Assembly: GCA_018881555.1 (NCBI GenBank)
Contig: JACAXG010000032.1
Span: forward strand, 1,066,837-1,130,836
Direction: 5' to 3'
Length of the DNA stretch: 64,000 nt
From: Amblyornis subalaris
Lineage: Eukaryota > Chordata > Aves > Passeriformes > Ptilonorhynchidae
Shown here: piece by piece, positions 38,401-50,400 of the stretch
Layout: each line of letters begins with the position of its first letter
How positions within the stretch are numbered: position 1 is the first letter of the stretch
Translations under genes and position numbers: made by a program
The notes under the pieces: model-generated
What the model was told of the DNA's origin: nothing
Databases searched by the model: none
The model's input: only the letters and a program-made list of their open reading frames with translations

Positions 38401-41400
38401 GCTTGTCCTTGTTAGCGACTGCTTGAAATTTATTACTGTTTGGGCCTTCAGCAGGTTCTGGATAAACAAATGGCATTTTGCAGTGGCCTGCTGTCAGTTC
38501 TAGTTGGATTCAGCAGCTTCTGCTCTGAAACAATTGGGTCATGTTGCTATGCACCTCAGAATTTGCAGGTTTTAAATTTAAGAATCTGCTTGTGATATCA
38601 AGAAAGACTCAAGTTCATTGGCAATGATGTCGTAATTTAAGAATGCCCCATTATTTGTATGTGTGTGGAACTACAGACCAGCCCTGATTGCTCCTACCTG
38701 CCCAGCTATCCAGTAATGCCCCGTCCAGTTGCTCCACTGCCCTTACTTTTCCTCTTTTGCGGCTGGAAAGGACTGAGGAGAGAGTGGAAAGTTGTCTGTT
38801 TGCACCATGCACGTCTTCTGGCTAAGTGGTACCTAACCTGCTTTGCCAAACAGCACTGGGAGGTTGNTGTTTACTTCTTGTCCAGCTGAAAAATATGCAG
38901 TCCCTGGGACTANCCTTAGGCCACATCTGAGCTCTTACCTGCACATACACCTGCAGGCTTTGTTAATTATTTGGCAAATGCTTGAAATAAGATTGTGTAT
39001 GAATATAAGGGAAGAGAGGGCTAAAAGAGTAACCTAAGTCTTAACTTTGAGCATCTGTGATTCACTCAGATGTAAGCATAACACAGATAGTGTTGTTTTC
39101 GTTGTGTGTACCAACTGATGTGGAACTTGGTATGGGATTGCACAGCAGTTCCTATTCCCTTCCTGAAGTACTGAAACAGTGTTTCTGTGGGTGTTCTCTG
39201 GCAGAACAGAATATTATTGAGAACATGGTATTTTGCTAGTTTTTCTGGAGAAACAATACAGGCTCAAGGTAGATGGGGTAGAGGAGAAGGAAAGAAATAG
39301 CATGNTTATCCTTTCCTGTGTAAGGAATTGAGGCAGGACAAAATTTTCAGTCATTTTTACCTCTTTAATTCTTGCATATTTTAAACTATTGGCAGCTGTT
39401 GATTTGTGACCTGTTTAACTTTTTATAGCTATCTGAAATCACTTCTCAGAGCGAAGATTGGGAATTACAAAATATATGGGTATCTGACAAATCACTGTCA
39501 CCAGCATTAAAAGCTGGGAGAAGAACCCTGGAAAGCTTGGCATCCAGCATGGGGATTTCTTTTGAAAACCTGATCCACCAAGAGAGTGCTGAGCTCTTTG
39601 AAAATCTNTGTCTCTGGTGTAAAAGGCTGTCTTTGTTTTCTTGTTTATCATAGGTGATCAAGCACGTACCTTTTTTTTGCAATCNGGTCTACCAGCTTCA
39701 ATCCTTGCTGAAATATGGTAAGATATTCTTTACTGTTTGTTTTTCTTTTTTAAAATAGGAGATGCATAGCATTCAAATACTATCTATGGTATATTGTATT
39801 GTCTCACAGAGGCTTTCAACAGTCAAGGTAGAAGTGTTGTCTGAATCATTGTTTTAATTTTATTAAATTTAGAGGAAAGATTTGTCCCATATGTTAACCA
39901 ACAGTTAATCAAAAAGCAGTAATTTTTACATCTTTCTTGTGATGTTAATTTAAATTGGATCATGGTGAATACAGCCTTTTTAAACTATAGGAAGTGCTTG
40001 AAACAAAGAGCAATGATAAATTGGAAGANTTTGTTAGGGGAAAGGGCCTGTTGGACTGCCACGATGGTCATTGTTAAACTTTGTCATTATAGTTTCAATA
40101 AGAATATTGAGAAAGAGGTAAAAAGGCAACACTTCAAATAACAATATGGAAAAAAGTTGTANATAGTGGGTTAATGAATTGCTGGAGATACCAAACTGAA
40201 TGTTTGAAATGCTAGTGAAAAATGGCAATAAGATAAAATGTGGAAAATATTATACTCTACTAAACTGGGAGTGGAAAATACACTGAAAGTAGAAGACAAG
40301 AAAGAAATCTTAAAGCNCCAGAAAAGACTGGTAGAAGGACAGTTATGATTTGTGAGATAGCAAGCCATGCTGTAATACAGGAACTGGAAAAAGTGCTCTT
40401 CCTTGCAGCATAGATGTGGTGATTGCAACACTTGGAACAGACATTTTCTTCTTGGTAACCCCTCAGTCTTCACTAAAATCCTGTGCTCATTTTGGGGTAC
40501 TTGGCTGTTACCAAGACGTGCATGTGCTAAAAGACACGTACTTAAGGCTTGTAGAAATTAAGAACAACTTTAAGAAAAAGTATTAAAGAAAATAACTAAA
40601 TGCAAGTTAGTTTTTTCTTCAGGCACATAGAATTGTTAAGGTTAGAAAAGACTTCTAGGATCAAGTCCAACCAGCACCACCACCATTTTCACCACTAAAC
40701 CAGACACTTCAGTGCCTAGAAAAGAGGGGCAAGGAAATTTTTCTGTGGGGCCTTANGGTTTCATACTGAATAGTAACAGAATCAAAGGGAAACTGTAGCT
40801 TGATGTTAAGTCTGATTTTTTTTTTTGGTCCTAATTTTATTTACATTTCTGTGCTCGGTCCTTGTGTGCTTAAGTATTAATAAAATTTCATATTACCTGT
40901 CTGACCAGAAATTTTGTGGTTATGTATGCACTGTTGCATATGTTTCCTGTTGTATGTAAGTTTATTTGGAAAAATGTCAAAGGACAGCGTGGCTATCAGG
41001 CTTAAAAACCTCACCACACTGTTGTGAATTAAGGACGTTTTCATAGGAATGTATAGTGCCTTTAGCAGGTTTCTGCATCCTCCTGCATCTTGTTTCAGAT
41101 TCTTGCATTAATTCCGTACCTTACCAAGCATTAATTTTAAATAATTGTTCTGGATGGTAGCATAGAAAAAAGCATGGCAGAGGCTTGCAGGAGAGGCAAC
41201 AAATGTGTCTGCTGGGCAGGAGATTTCTGCTTTCCCAAAAGTTTTCCTGCTTTCTCNGAAATGAAGTATTTAATATACAGCAACTTCAAAACTGAACTCT
41301 GCAGAAGTGGGTAGTCNAACTTCTCAAACTTCTGAGCATATGAATGTTGTCAACAGTAGAAAATTTACTTTCCAATAAGTTTCTTGTTTTCCTGTGCAAA

Positions 41401-44400
41401 ACCNGTAAATAAATCTGATAGGAAAGCTTTTCACTGATTAAAAAAGTTGTATTTCTGTTCCTTCTCTAATTTTATTTTATTTTGTTTTAAGGACACTATC
41501 CGACCTGAACAAGGATGGAAAAATGGATCAACTGGAGTTCTCTATAGCCATGAAGCTCATCAAGCTGAAATTGCAAGGACAGCACTTACCTTCAGTTCTC
41601 CCTCCTGTCATGAAACAAACTCCAGTATTTTCACCACTAATGTCAGCTCGCTTTGGTACTTATGAATATATAATTACTTAGTGTTCAGAGGTAAAAAAAC
41701 CCACAGTTAATTGCAGCAAAATAAAAGCATTAATCTGACCNTGAAAGTTTAGTGAACCAGTGAAAAGAAAAAAACCAACTGAGGATATTCTGATTAGGAA
41801 ATTCGCTAAGTCACTTTCTTGGTATTTTGGACAATTTCATTCTTTGAAAACTTTTATAATAAAGAAAAATATTTATTCACACGAGGTGCAGAAAGGCCAT
41901 TCACATCTGACATCTGATTTGCAGACTCTCATTTTGTAGTGGTGGTCTTTTTTTTTCCTCCCTCCTACTCATTCACCTATTTATAGTTGGGGCTTTTAAA
42001 GTTAAATTTAGTCAAAGGCCAAAGTTTTGGTAGAACAGCTATTTTACATATTTTTTCAAAATTAATCAGATTGTCTATTTTAGTTATATGATTAACTGAA
42101 TAGAATTACTTGGATTTCTTTGTCTTTTCTGATAGCATTTGGGGAGTCCAGACATGCTTNTTGTGCTGTTTTGTAGAACGAAATATCCATGATTACTTCA
42201 GCTGGATTACAAAATGAGTGCATACTTCTATGCTGAAATTAAATGTATGCATGTATTAATTACATACATGATTTAAAATGTCTGCCCATCACCAAATCTT
42301 GTGGTTTTGGGTACAAGGGCATGCATTTACAGGGAGCTGTGGTTGGCATACAGTTACCTCTATTAAGTTTCCATCATCTCACCAGTATACTGTTGTCTTC
42401 CACAAGATTCAGCCAGGAATTCAAGTGCCCTTATTTGCCTCAGGCAGATGCCTCAAGAAACCCTATGCTAAGCATTGGTCCCTAATAAGGACTTTTCACC
42501 TGCATGGATTCTTACAAGGCTGAGGCTTGCAGGAGACTTATTTCAGAAACAGCAGCAGCTTTTCCCTGTAGAGGATTGTCACAGCTTTTGGGGTGTGTTG
42601 TAATTCCCTCTCAGGGGCCAGGCTGGCTGAAGAACTAGTTATAGCTGCAATTATAGAAAACCAGATCTTATTCTGTTGTGAGATAGTAGCTAAATCTACC
42701 TTGAGAATTAATTTACTTGTAAAGATTTTTTTTTCAGTTCATGTTCTGCGGTATATTTTCCCCTGTGAGCTGTCTTGTCAAAATTNAGAGAAGTAAATAC
42801 TGTACATGAGCATCTATTTTAACTCATTGCATTCCAGATACCAGTTGCTTTGTGTAGTTTCTGCTTCCCATAAGGGACCTAATTTCTTGCTGAAGCCTCT
42901 GCGATATTAAATCATGAATTATTGGATTTTGCTCTAGGAATGGGTAGTATGCCAAACCTGTCCATGCCAACGTCAATGTCTGCGATCACACCATTAGCTC
43001 CCATGTCTCTGACCTCCATGACTTCCATTCCTCCTTTGGTTATCTCTGCTCCCCTGGTGCCTTCTGTCAGTACCTCCTCGTTGCCAAATGGAACATCCAG
43101 CCTTCTGCAGCCTTTGTCCGTACCTTTCTCTTCAAGTGAGTATAGCACAGTCCAGTACTTTGCTTTCAGAATTGGGAATCTTATTTTCTCGGTGGCTGAT
43201 TTCAGACAGGAATGCTCACACATGCATGAGAGTTTAAAACAAACAAACAAACAACAACAACAAACAAACAAACAAANCACCAAAAAAAAACCAGAAAACC
43301 CCACAAATGGTGCTTTTTCNAAAGTTCACATCTGTTAATTCTGTTCTAACTAGTTAATCATAACAACAAGACACTGATCGGCTTTTCTTGCTTCTGTCAA
43401 AGTGAATGTTGATTATAAAGCATTATCTTATACCTAGCTGCTTTAGTTTTAGAGTTNATTTTTTGTTTCTGTTTGTTCCAGCACTGCCTCATACTGGTTC
43501 TTTAGGCCCCATGGCAGGAGGATTTGGTGGTTCCAGTATGCAGAAGGCACAGTCACTAATTGATTTAGGATCTAGCAGGTATGAAAGCTAAGTTTAAAAC
43601 GGTTGTATCTTACACTTAAAGAGTATACCTTTCAAAACCAATGGAGCACTTCTATTTTCNAAGTATATTTGTTAAAAATTAGTTCATCTAATATGACCTA
43701 CCAAGTCTGAAAATACATTTTTTTTTGATATGCACAATAAGTAATATTTTCAGTAAATCTGACAGAACTAACCAAAGTAGGTGAGGACTTCAAATGAGCA
43801 GGGCCAAAAAGAAAGGAATGTACTTGTTTGGTAAATAGAAACAAAACTTACCAAGTGGTCATAAAAGCAACGTTTATGCATTTATGTGCTCATTCATTAT
43901 AGAGGGCACCGTGTAATCAGCAGGCACATAAGAATAGGATTTGTTATTAATATTGATGTGGGAATTTGTTTTATGAATAATAGAAGATTATGAATCTTTG
44001 NAATCAACTGCTCTGATTCACTGATTTTAGAGCTCTGCCATAGACTAAAGTGAGGGACAAGGCTTATCTTCCAATTGGGCACCTGGGGATGTCTCCCAAA
44101 AGATAGTCCTGTGGGCACCTCAGCCCAAGTTCAGTTCCATAGGGTGACTCAGAGGCTCTTGCACCTCCTTGTTGCCTATTCAGGGCATCTGGGGTGGATG
44201 ATCTGGGCTCCTCACACAGCTGATGTNAGCAGATGTCCTGTAAGATGACTGTAGGCATGGCATGTGCCTGGAATCATCTGGTTTTTGGTTGGTTAATTGG
44301 AAAGCTTTCTTTAGCTGGTGCTGTAGCTTTATAAAGGAGTTTGTCTTCAGTGTCNGCAGCATTTTCACCATGATCTTGGCTCATTCCATGCAGGGGATGT

Positions 44401-47400
44401 CTATCCAGCATTGTGCTGGAGAGGCTTTGTTTCTGTCAGCATTGTGCATTGCCTTGGATAACGCCTCAAATCATTTCTTACTTGACAGAGCAGAGTATTA
44501 CCTTAAACAAGGCAGGCTGGATTCACCCCGGTTTGTCTGATTTTCAGAGATGGGACACTGAAAATGCTGGGACATGCAGATGGAAGTTTCATGGGTGTAT
44601 CTAAACCCTGAATGAGTTGGAAAAGCGCCATCCAGCCTGTCCTTTTAGTAACAGAAAGAAGAGGTGGAGGTGGAATATGGTGGCTAAAACAGCTTTAGAA
44701 GCTGCTTTTGGTTATGACTTTATCAGATACATTTTTATTCTCATGGTTATTCGTTTANATGCCTCTTTAAGTTGCTTAGACAATGACCCAATGCCTCACA
44801 GTCCTTGTAAACACTCCTAGGGAAGTTGAAGTGTTTTCCTGTACTATTACTTTGCAGTGGTAGAATGATGAGTTATGTGGCATAAGTGCCTGTGATACCA
44901 AAGAACAGGATTTTCAGTTCAACAGTTTCCCTACAGATACATGTCCCTACTTTCACCAAAAAATTCCATATTTGTGATGAAATTATTTATAGCAAGCTAA
45001 CAGAGGTAAAACTTTGTGGAAGTTGTTTCATGTTACTGGAAGATGCTATTTATCTTCTGTTCCAATGCCTCATTATTAAGTCAAGTGATTTAGAGTTCTT
45101 TCTTTATCTCTTTTTCTCTCTTGGTTTTCTTTTAATATTTGGTTGGTTGGTTTGGTTTTTTGCTTTGTTTTTGTTCTGTTTTGTTTTGAAATTATATTGC
45201 AGTTCAAATTCTTCCTCTAGTGCATCACTAGCTGGGAATTCACCAAAGATTACGTCCTCAGACTGGGCAGTTCCTCAGGCCTCCAGATTAAAATACAGAC
45301 AGAAATTTAACAGTCTTGATAAAAGTATGAGTGGATATTTATCAGGTGAGTATGACTTTTGGTATGGACTGGGAAAACCAGAGTATTTTCTGCCTCTGAA
45401 CATCACCAGCTGAGGGAAGGAATCCCAGGCTGGGATTTGACTTGCTCATGAAATAAAAGCTGAAATGTTGCAAGTAGAGCACTGGCCAAGCAGTCAATAG
45501 ATGTAAAGTCAGTATGAATGTCTTGTGTGTCTTTAGTTAGATTTCCCATATTGAATGAGCACTCTGCCTCAGTTCCCTTGCCTACAAAAAAGGAGGACAA
45601 TTCTTTGTCTCAAGAAAGGGACTCGATGTTTTTTATCTTGTTCAGTCGATTTTGGGCTGAAGGTTTCATCAACCTGCCTAGAAACATATATGGTTCTTTG
45701 CTGCCAAGGAAAGCTTTCCAGGTGGTAGCTCAAAGTTTAGGTAAACAGTCAGCTGTGCTTTTGTAGCAGCTGTGGGGATTACAATAAATATCCATTTTTC
45801 ATGTCAGCTTTTCTGTTAGGTACTCTGAGTGAAAAAAGGTACACAAAGATACTTACATCTTCATTGTGTTCAGGTTGTAATGCCTGTTGTTAAGCTTGGA
45901 AGTAAAACCAACAGATGAAAATGGATTAGATTAATATTAAAAATAAACATGCCCCAGTTCGTGACCCATTTTTTGCCTCATGAATCTTTGAACAAAGTGT
46001 TTATTTTTATTAAAATCTTCTACACTTTCACTAAGGATTTCAAGCAAGGAATGCCCTTCTGCAATCAAATCTTTCACAGACTCAGCTGGCTACTATTTGG
46101 TGAGTTTAGTTACTTATGACAAATTCAATGTGTTTATGGTGTTAAGAGAAGAAATGGACTTTATTAAGTAAGAAATGGTAAAGAGACACCATAGATCTAA
46201 AATCATAAACAGAAATTAAGCTGCTAGTTAAATAAGTTTGTTCATTAGTTACATTTCTAAAAGACACCTTGAGATAATATAGTTTTTCACTCCTCNTGGT
46301 TTTTTTGTTAAACTCCATGTAATAGAAGAGATACTAATTTCAGTTTCTGATTCAGGGATGCACTAATTGAGTTGAGATGAGGGTTTATTCCTTTCAAAAG
46401 TAGGATTGTAAAAATATAGGTTGTTAAAGTATGGAGGAATATTAAAAATTAAGTAAGCCTTCAGCTTTTTTGAGTTTTCCTGCCATTGCCATAAAGATAC
46501 CTGCATATTACACATTTGTTAACACTTGCCTTTATTGTGGTGATGAAAGTGGTTACAGTTGTCTGAAGGCTTGAATGATCTCCCCTGCTAGATTTGGTAG
46601 TTTAGGTTACACCTTCAGGCATAACTCAGATGTTACACAGAAAATTTAGTGGCCCAGCAGAATTCACAGCAGCTTTACACCTCCTCTTGAGTTCCCTTTC
46701 TTCCCCTGTCCCAGAACAGTAATTTCTTTGTCTTTAGCAGCAGCAAAGCTCAGCTTGTTTGGTTGCATGCTGGGAAGGTAGACGTAGAGTGTGGGGTGGC
46801 ATTGCTCCTCTCTGGAGTATGGGGGAATAAATCAGATGTGCAGTGACTGTTTTCCCTCCGGGTNTGTATCCTGAAGATATCAATAGCCAGTGCAAGGAGG
46901 TCTGTGTGCTCCTGTAGAGAGGATTAACAGCCCAAGTTTCAGTTTTGCCCTAAGAAATCACCAGTATTTCTGCTGGGTGCTCTATTCACGTAATTACTGT
47001 AGTAATGGTGCTNTGTGAATAGTGCTGGTGTGTCAACAGAAATCTCATTTCATCATCTCCTGCTTTTGTTTTTCACTGTGGCATGTGTGTGATGGNGAGG
47101 TCTTGTGTTTGTTGTTTCCCTTTTGTTTTACTTAGTGGTTTTTTTAACTGCTTTTTTAGTGAATTGTTATTTTACTAAGCATTTTACTTGTGTNCAGTCT
47201 AAGGACACATTTCAGCAGTTCTATCTGTATAGACAGTTCTTTGAGAAAGGCTCCTGCTTTCTTACATTTCACTGGTTTCACACACCACCACCCCCCGGTT
47301 GTGTGGGAAACATTTTGTAGGCTTATTATATGATCACCTTCTCCTAAGAGGGGTTGGTGATCCTTTCCCTACCCAGTGCAACTCTGGGCCTGTTCATGTC

Positions 47401-50400
47401 TTCCCTACACTGTCAGTGAGACAGAAGAACAAAAAAGAGTTCTATCCAAAGGTTCCTGTTGTAGAGTTTGATGTAANTTTATGTAATGTTTTCTTTTGCT
47501 TAAAAAAAAAGAAAAAAGTGGGTTTTAGCATTTTGAGCTGGTTAATAACAGTCCTGGGTTGTCTTCCCAGCTCTTCTATTGATGATGCAATAAATCAAGA
47601 GATAACTCTTACCCTTTCCTGTCGTTTTTGCAGTATTTTATGGAAACATAAGAGAATTGGGATTATTCAGGCTGGAGAAGAGAAAGTTTCAGTATCTGAA
47701 GGGAGCCTGCAAGAAAGATGGAGAGAGACTGTTTACNAGGGCCTGTAGTGACAGGACAAGGGGGAATGNCTTCAAACTGGAAGAGACCAGGTTTAGATTG
47801 GATATTAGGAAGAAATTCTTTTACTGTGGGAGTNGTGAGGTACTGGAACAGGTTGCCAAGAGAAGTTGTGGCTGCCCCATCCCTGGAAGTGTTCAAGGCC
47901 AGGCTAGATGGGGCTCTGAGCAACCTGGGCTAGTGGAACCTCCCATGACAGGGGGTTGGAACTGGATGATCTTTNAGGTCCCTTCCAACCCAAAATATTC
48001 CACGATTCTATGATCTGAATAGCAGTACATTGTTANACAAAATAATATCTCCCTTCATCAATTGCTTATGTTATTAATTGTAAGTATTTTTACCAAAACA
48101 TTTCACAGGAGTTGTCAGTTTTAAAAATNATTTTTCACAGTGCATTGTTTTAGCTGTCGTTTGTGAGTGGTTGTGATGTTTGGTTCTAATTGGCTTTGCT
48201 GTTGAACCCTTGCAGGTCCCTGGCTGATATAGATGGAGATGGGCAGCTGAAGGCTGATGAGTTTGTGTTGGCCATGCACCTCACAGACATGGCCAAAGCC
48301 GGGCAGCCACTGCCCCTGACCCTGCCCCTCGAGCTGGTGCCACCTTCTTTCAGGTAATCACCAAGGGCAGTGAAATGTAATATGTTTAACACAACTGTGC
48401 TGTTTCTCTTAACAGTGGTGGTTTGGGGTTTTTTTTTCCTCCAGGAGTGGAAAATACACTGAAAATATAAATGGAACTCTGCCATCCTACCAACCCGTGC
48501 AAGAGGAGGAGCCGCAGAAAAAACAGCCAGGTAAAAAACAGGATTCATGTTCTTAATGTATGGGGCTGTTTTTGAAGGGCACTGAAACCTTCAGAAAGTG
48601 GAAGACAATCAAATCCATAGAGAGCTTCATTCCAGGAGCTAGATCCCTTTTCACTTGGATGGTATGAAGGTTGTTAAGTAGATGTAGTCAGCCTGTTACA
48701 TCTGATAGAATTGAGAAGGCAGGGACAGGGACTATTTTTAGCTGTAGGAAAGGAAAAGTGTGCTGATTAATAATGTATTCTGGAAAATAAAGCCTTCATG
48801 GCCAGACATTGCCATGCTACTGCAAATTTTTTTCAGTTGAAAGTTCCTGGCATTACTTTGTTCTGGGCATTCTGAAAGCAGAGGGTTCCAGTGTAGTTCA
48901 GTTCTCTGAAAACTGGATGCAATTTGCACATAACAAAAATTCTGTTACTTACTCTGTTACATGCACACTGCAAGACAGGACTTGTCTCTCTTTTTGGAAG
49001 GGTGGTTGCTGGAGGCCTAAACCATTCCTTTGTGTCTCTTTTTATCCTTGTGTGCAGTAATTGAGCTGGATCCTGTCTTGGTTTCTGATAGTTTTAACTC
49101 CAGGAGCTCTAACAGGGAACACCCTTAAAAACTAAGTTCTTTATGTGCGTGTTAATGTTTTCTGCACATTGGAGAACCTTTTTAACAGCAGACTATCTCC
49201 TTCCAGCTTACAAAAGGTGTTCTTTTATGTTTTCCTCTAGCATTCTTTCTTCTTTCATTCTTTAGAGGCTTTCCTGTAACATTCAAGTCATTTTTGTGGT
49301 CATTTCTAGCTGCAACTTTTTTTTCTCCCTTTTTTTGCAATTGGAATAGACTTAGGAAAATTTAGAGGTATTTTTGAACAGAAAAATAATAGTTTAACAA
49401 ATGCAAGATCCTTACATCATCCGTGACTAAACAACCTGAGCTTGCCAAAAAGTATCTATCTTTAGTGGCATAACTGAGGTCCTTGTTTGAGAGCAGTGTT
49501 TTGCACAGGACGGAAATAACGACCTTTCCTTATTTTAGTGACATTTGAGGACAAAAGGAAAGCCAACTATGAGAGGGGAAATATGGAGCTGGAAAAACGC
49601 CGACAGGTCCTGCTGGAGCAGCAGCAGAGAGAGGCTGAACGCAAGGCTCAGAAAGAAAGAGAAGAACAGGAGCGAAAAGAGAGGGAACGCCAGGAGCAGG
49701 AACGGAAGAGACAACTGGAGATGGAGAGGCAGCTGGAGAGACAACGAGAGCTGGAGAGACAAAGAGAAGAAGAAAGGAGGAAAGAAATAGAAAGGCGGGA
49801 GGTTGTTTTCTTAACATTATTTTTTAATGCTCTAAGGAATGTGTGTGTGCATACAGTATCCACTTGGGAGAGCATTCAGGATTGAGTGCTGGCTTTGGGT
49901 CCGTCTCCTTTTGTGGCTGTTTGCAGGTTGTCTTGGAGAGAGAACATAATTTGTGTCTATTACAAATATTGGTAGAGGTTTAAAGATTTTCAGATACTTC
50001 ATAGGACAGAGAAGATTTTCTTGGGCATATTTAGTGGATTTTTTAAAAAATTTGTATTCCGAACAAGACCATCTGAATTCATAATTGATAACATTTTGAC
50101 AGCTGAACTCAAGACAAATTTGCTTCCACTTGGTGTCTCAGTGCATGCATCACACTTTCATATTTTATGTAGTTCTGTGAAATACTACAAGGAGCTTACA
50201 AGCAGTATCTGTCAATGTACTATTTTATGGGCAGTATTCCAAGCTGCATAGGCTTTCTGAAATATGAAGCTTCTTTTCATCCAGAGTTAGGAGCGTGGCA
50301 TGAAGAATCTTGTGGGATCACTTCCTGCATTCCTTGATACTGAAGTGTAGAAGAGCACTTTAGAGAAGACATTATGTTGTGTTGCTTTTATGCTGTTTAG

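Larger units (their letters stand above)
37960..42937 (+). other. ITSN2: ITSN2 introns 3, 4 and 5
   Basis: Introns 3 (37960-39653), 4 (39718-41491) and 5 (41656-42937) contain no recognised gene. Intron 4 holds a CR1 3' fragment at 40625-40720 and, at 40268-40288, a 21-base exact match to the start of exon 11. The rest is AT-rich with nothing I can name. Confidence 0.6.
43136..48215 (+). other. ITSN2: ITSN2 introns 6-9
   Basis: Introns 6 (43136-43481), 7 (43579-45202), 8 (45346-46035) and 9 (46100-48215). Intron 6 has a CAAA/CAA simple repeat at 43239-43290. Intron 9 has a CR1 at 47640-48015. Otherwise these introns show no gene or element I can identify. Confidence 0.6.

Noticed and set aside
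43239..43290. CRISPR-like or minisatellite array
   Set aside because: It is a plain CAAA/CAA microsatellite with no spacers, in a vertebrate intron.
44886..45413. 175-codon plus-strand open frame
   Set aside because: Only the part encoding SSNSSSS...YLSG is real ITSN2 exon 8. The rest is read-through of T-rich intron on both sides.
49530..49875. Ser/Leu-rich minus-strand frames over exon 12
   Set aside because: They are antisense shadows of a GA-rich coiled-coil exon, which is stop-poor on the opposite strand.
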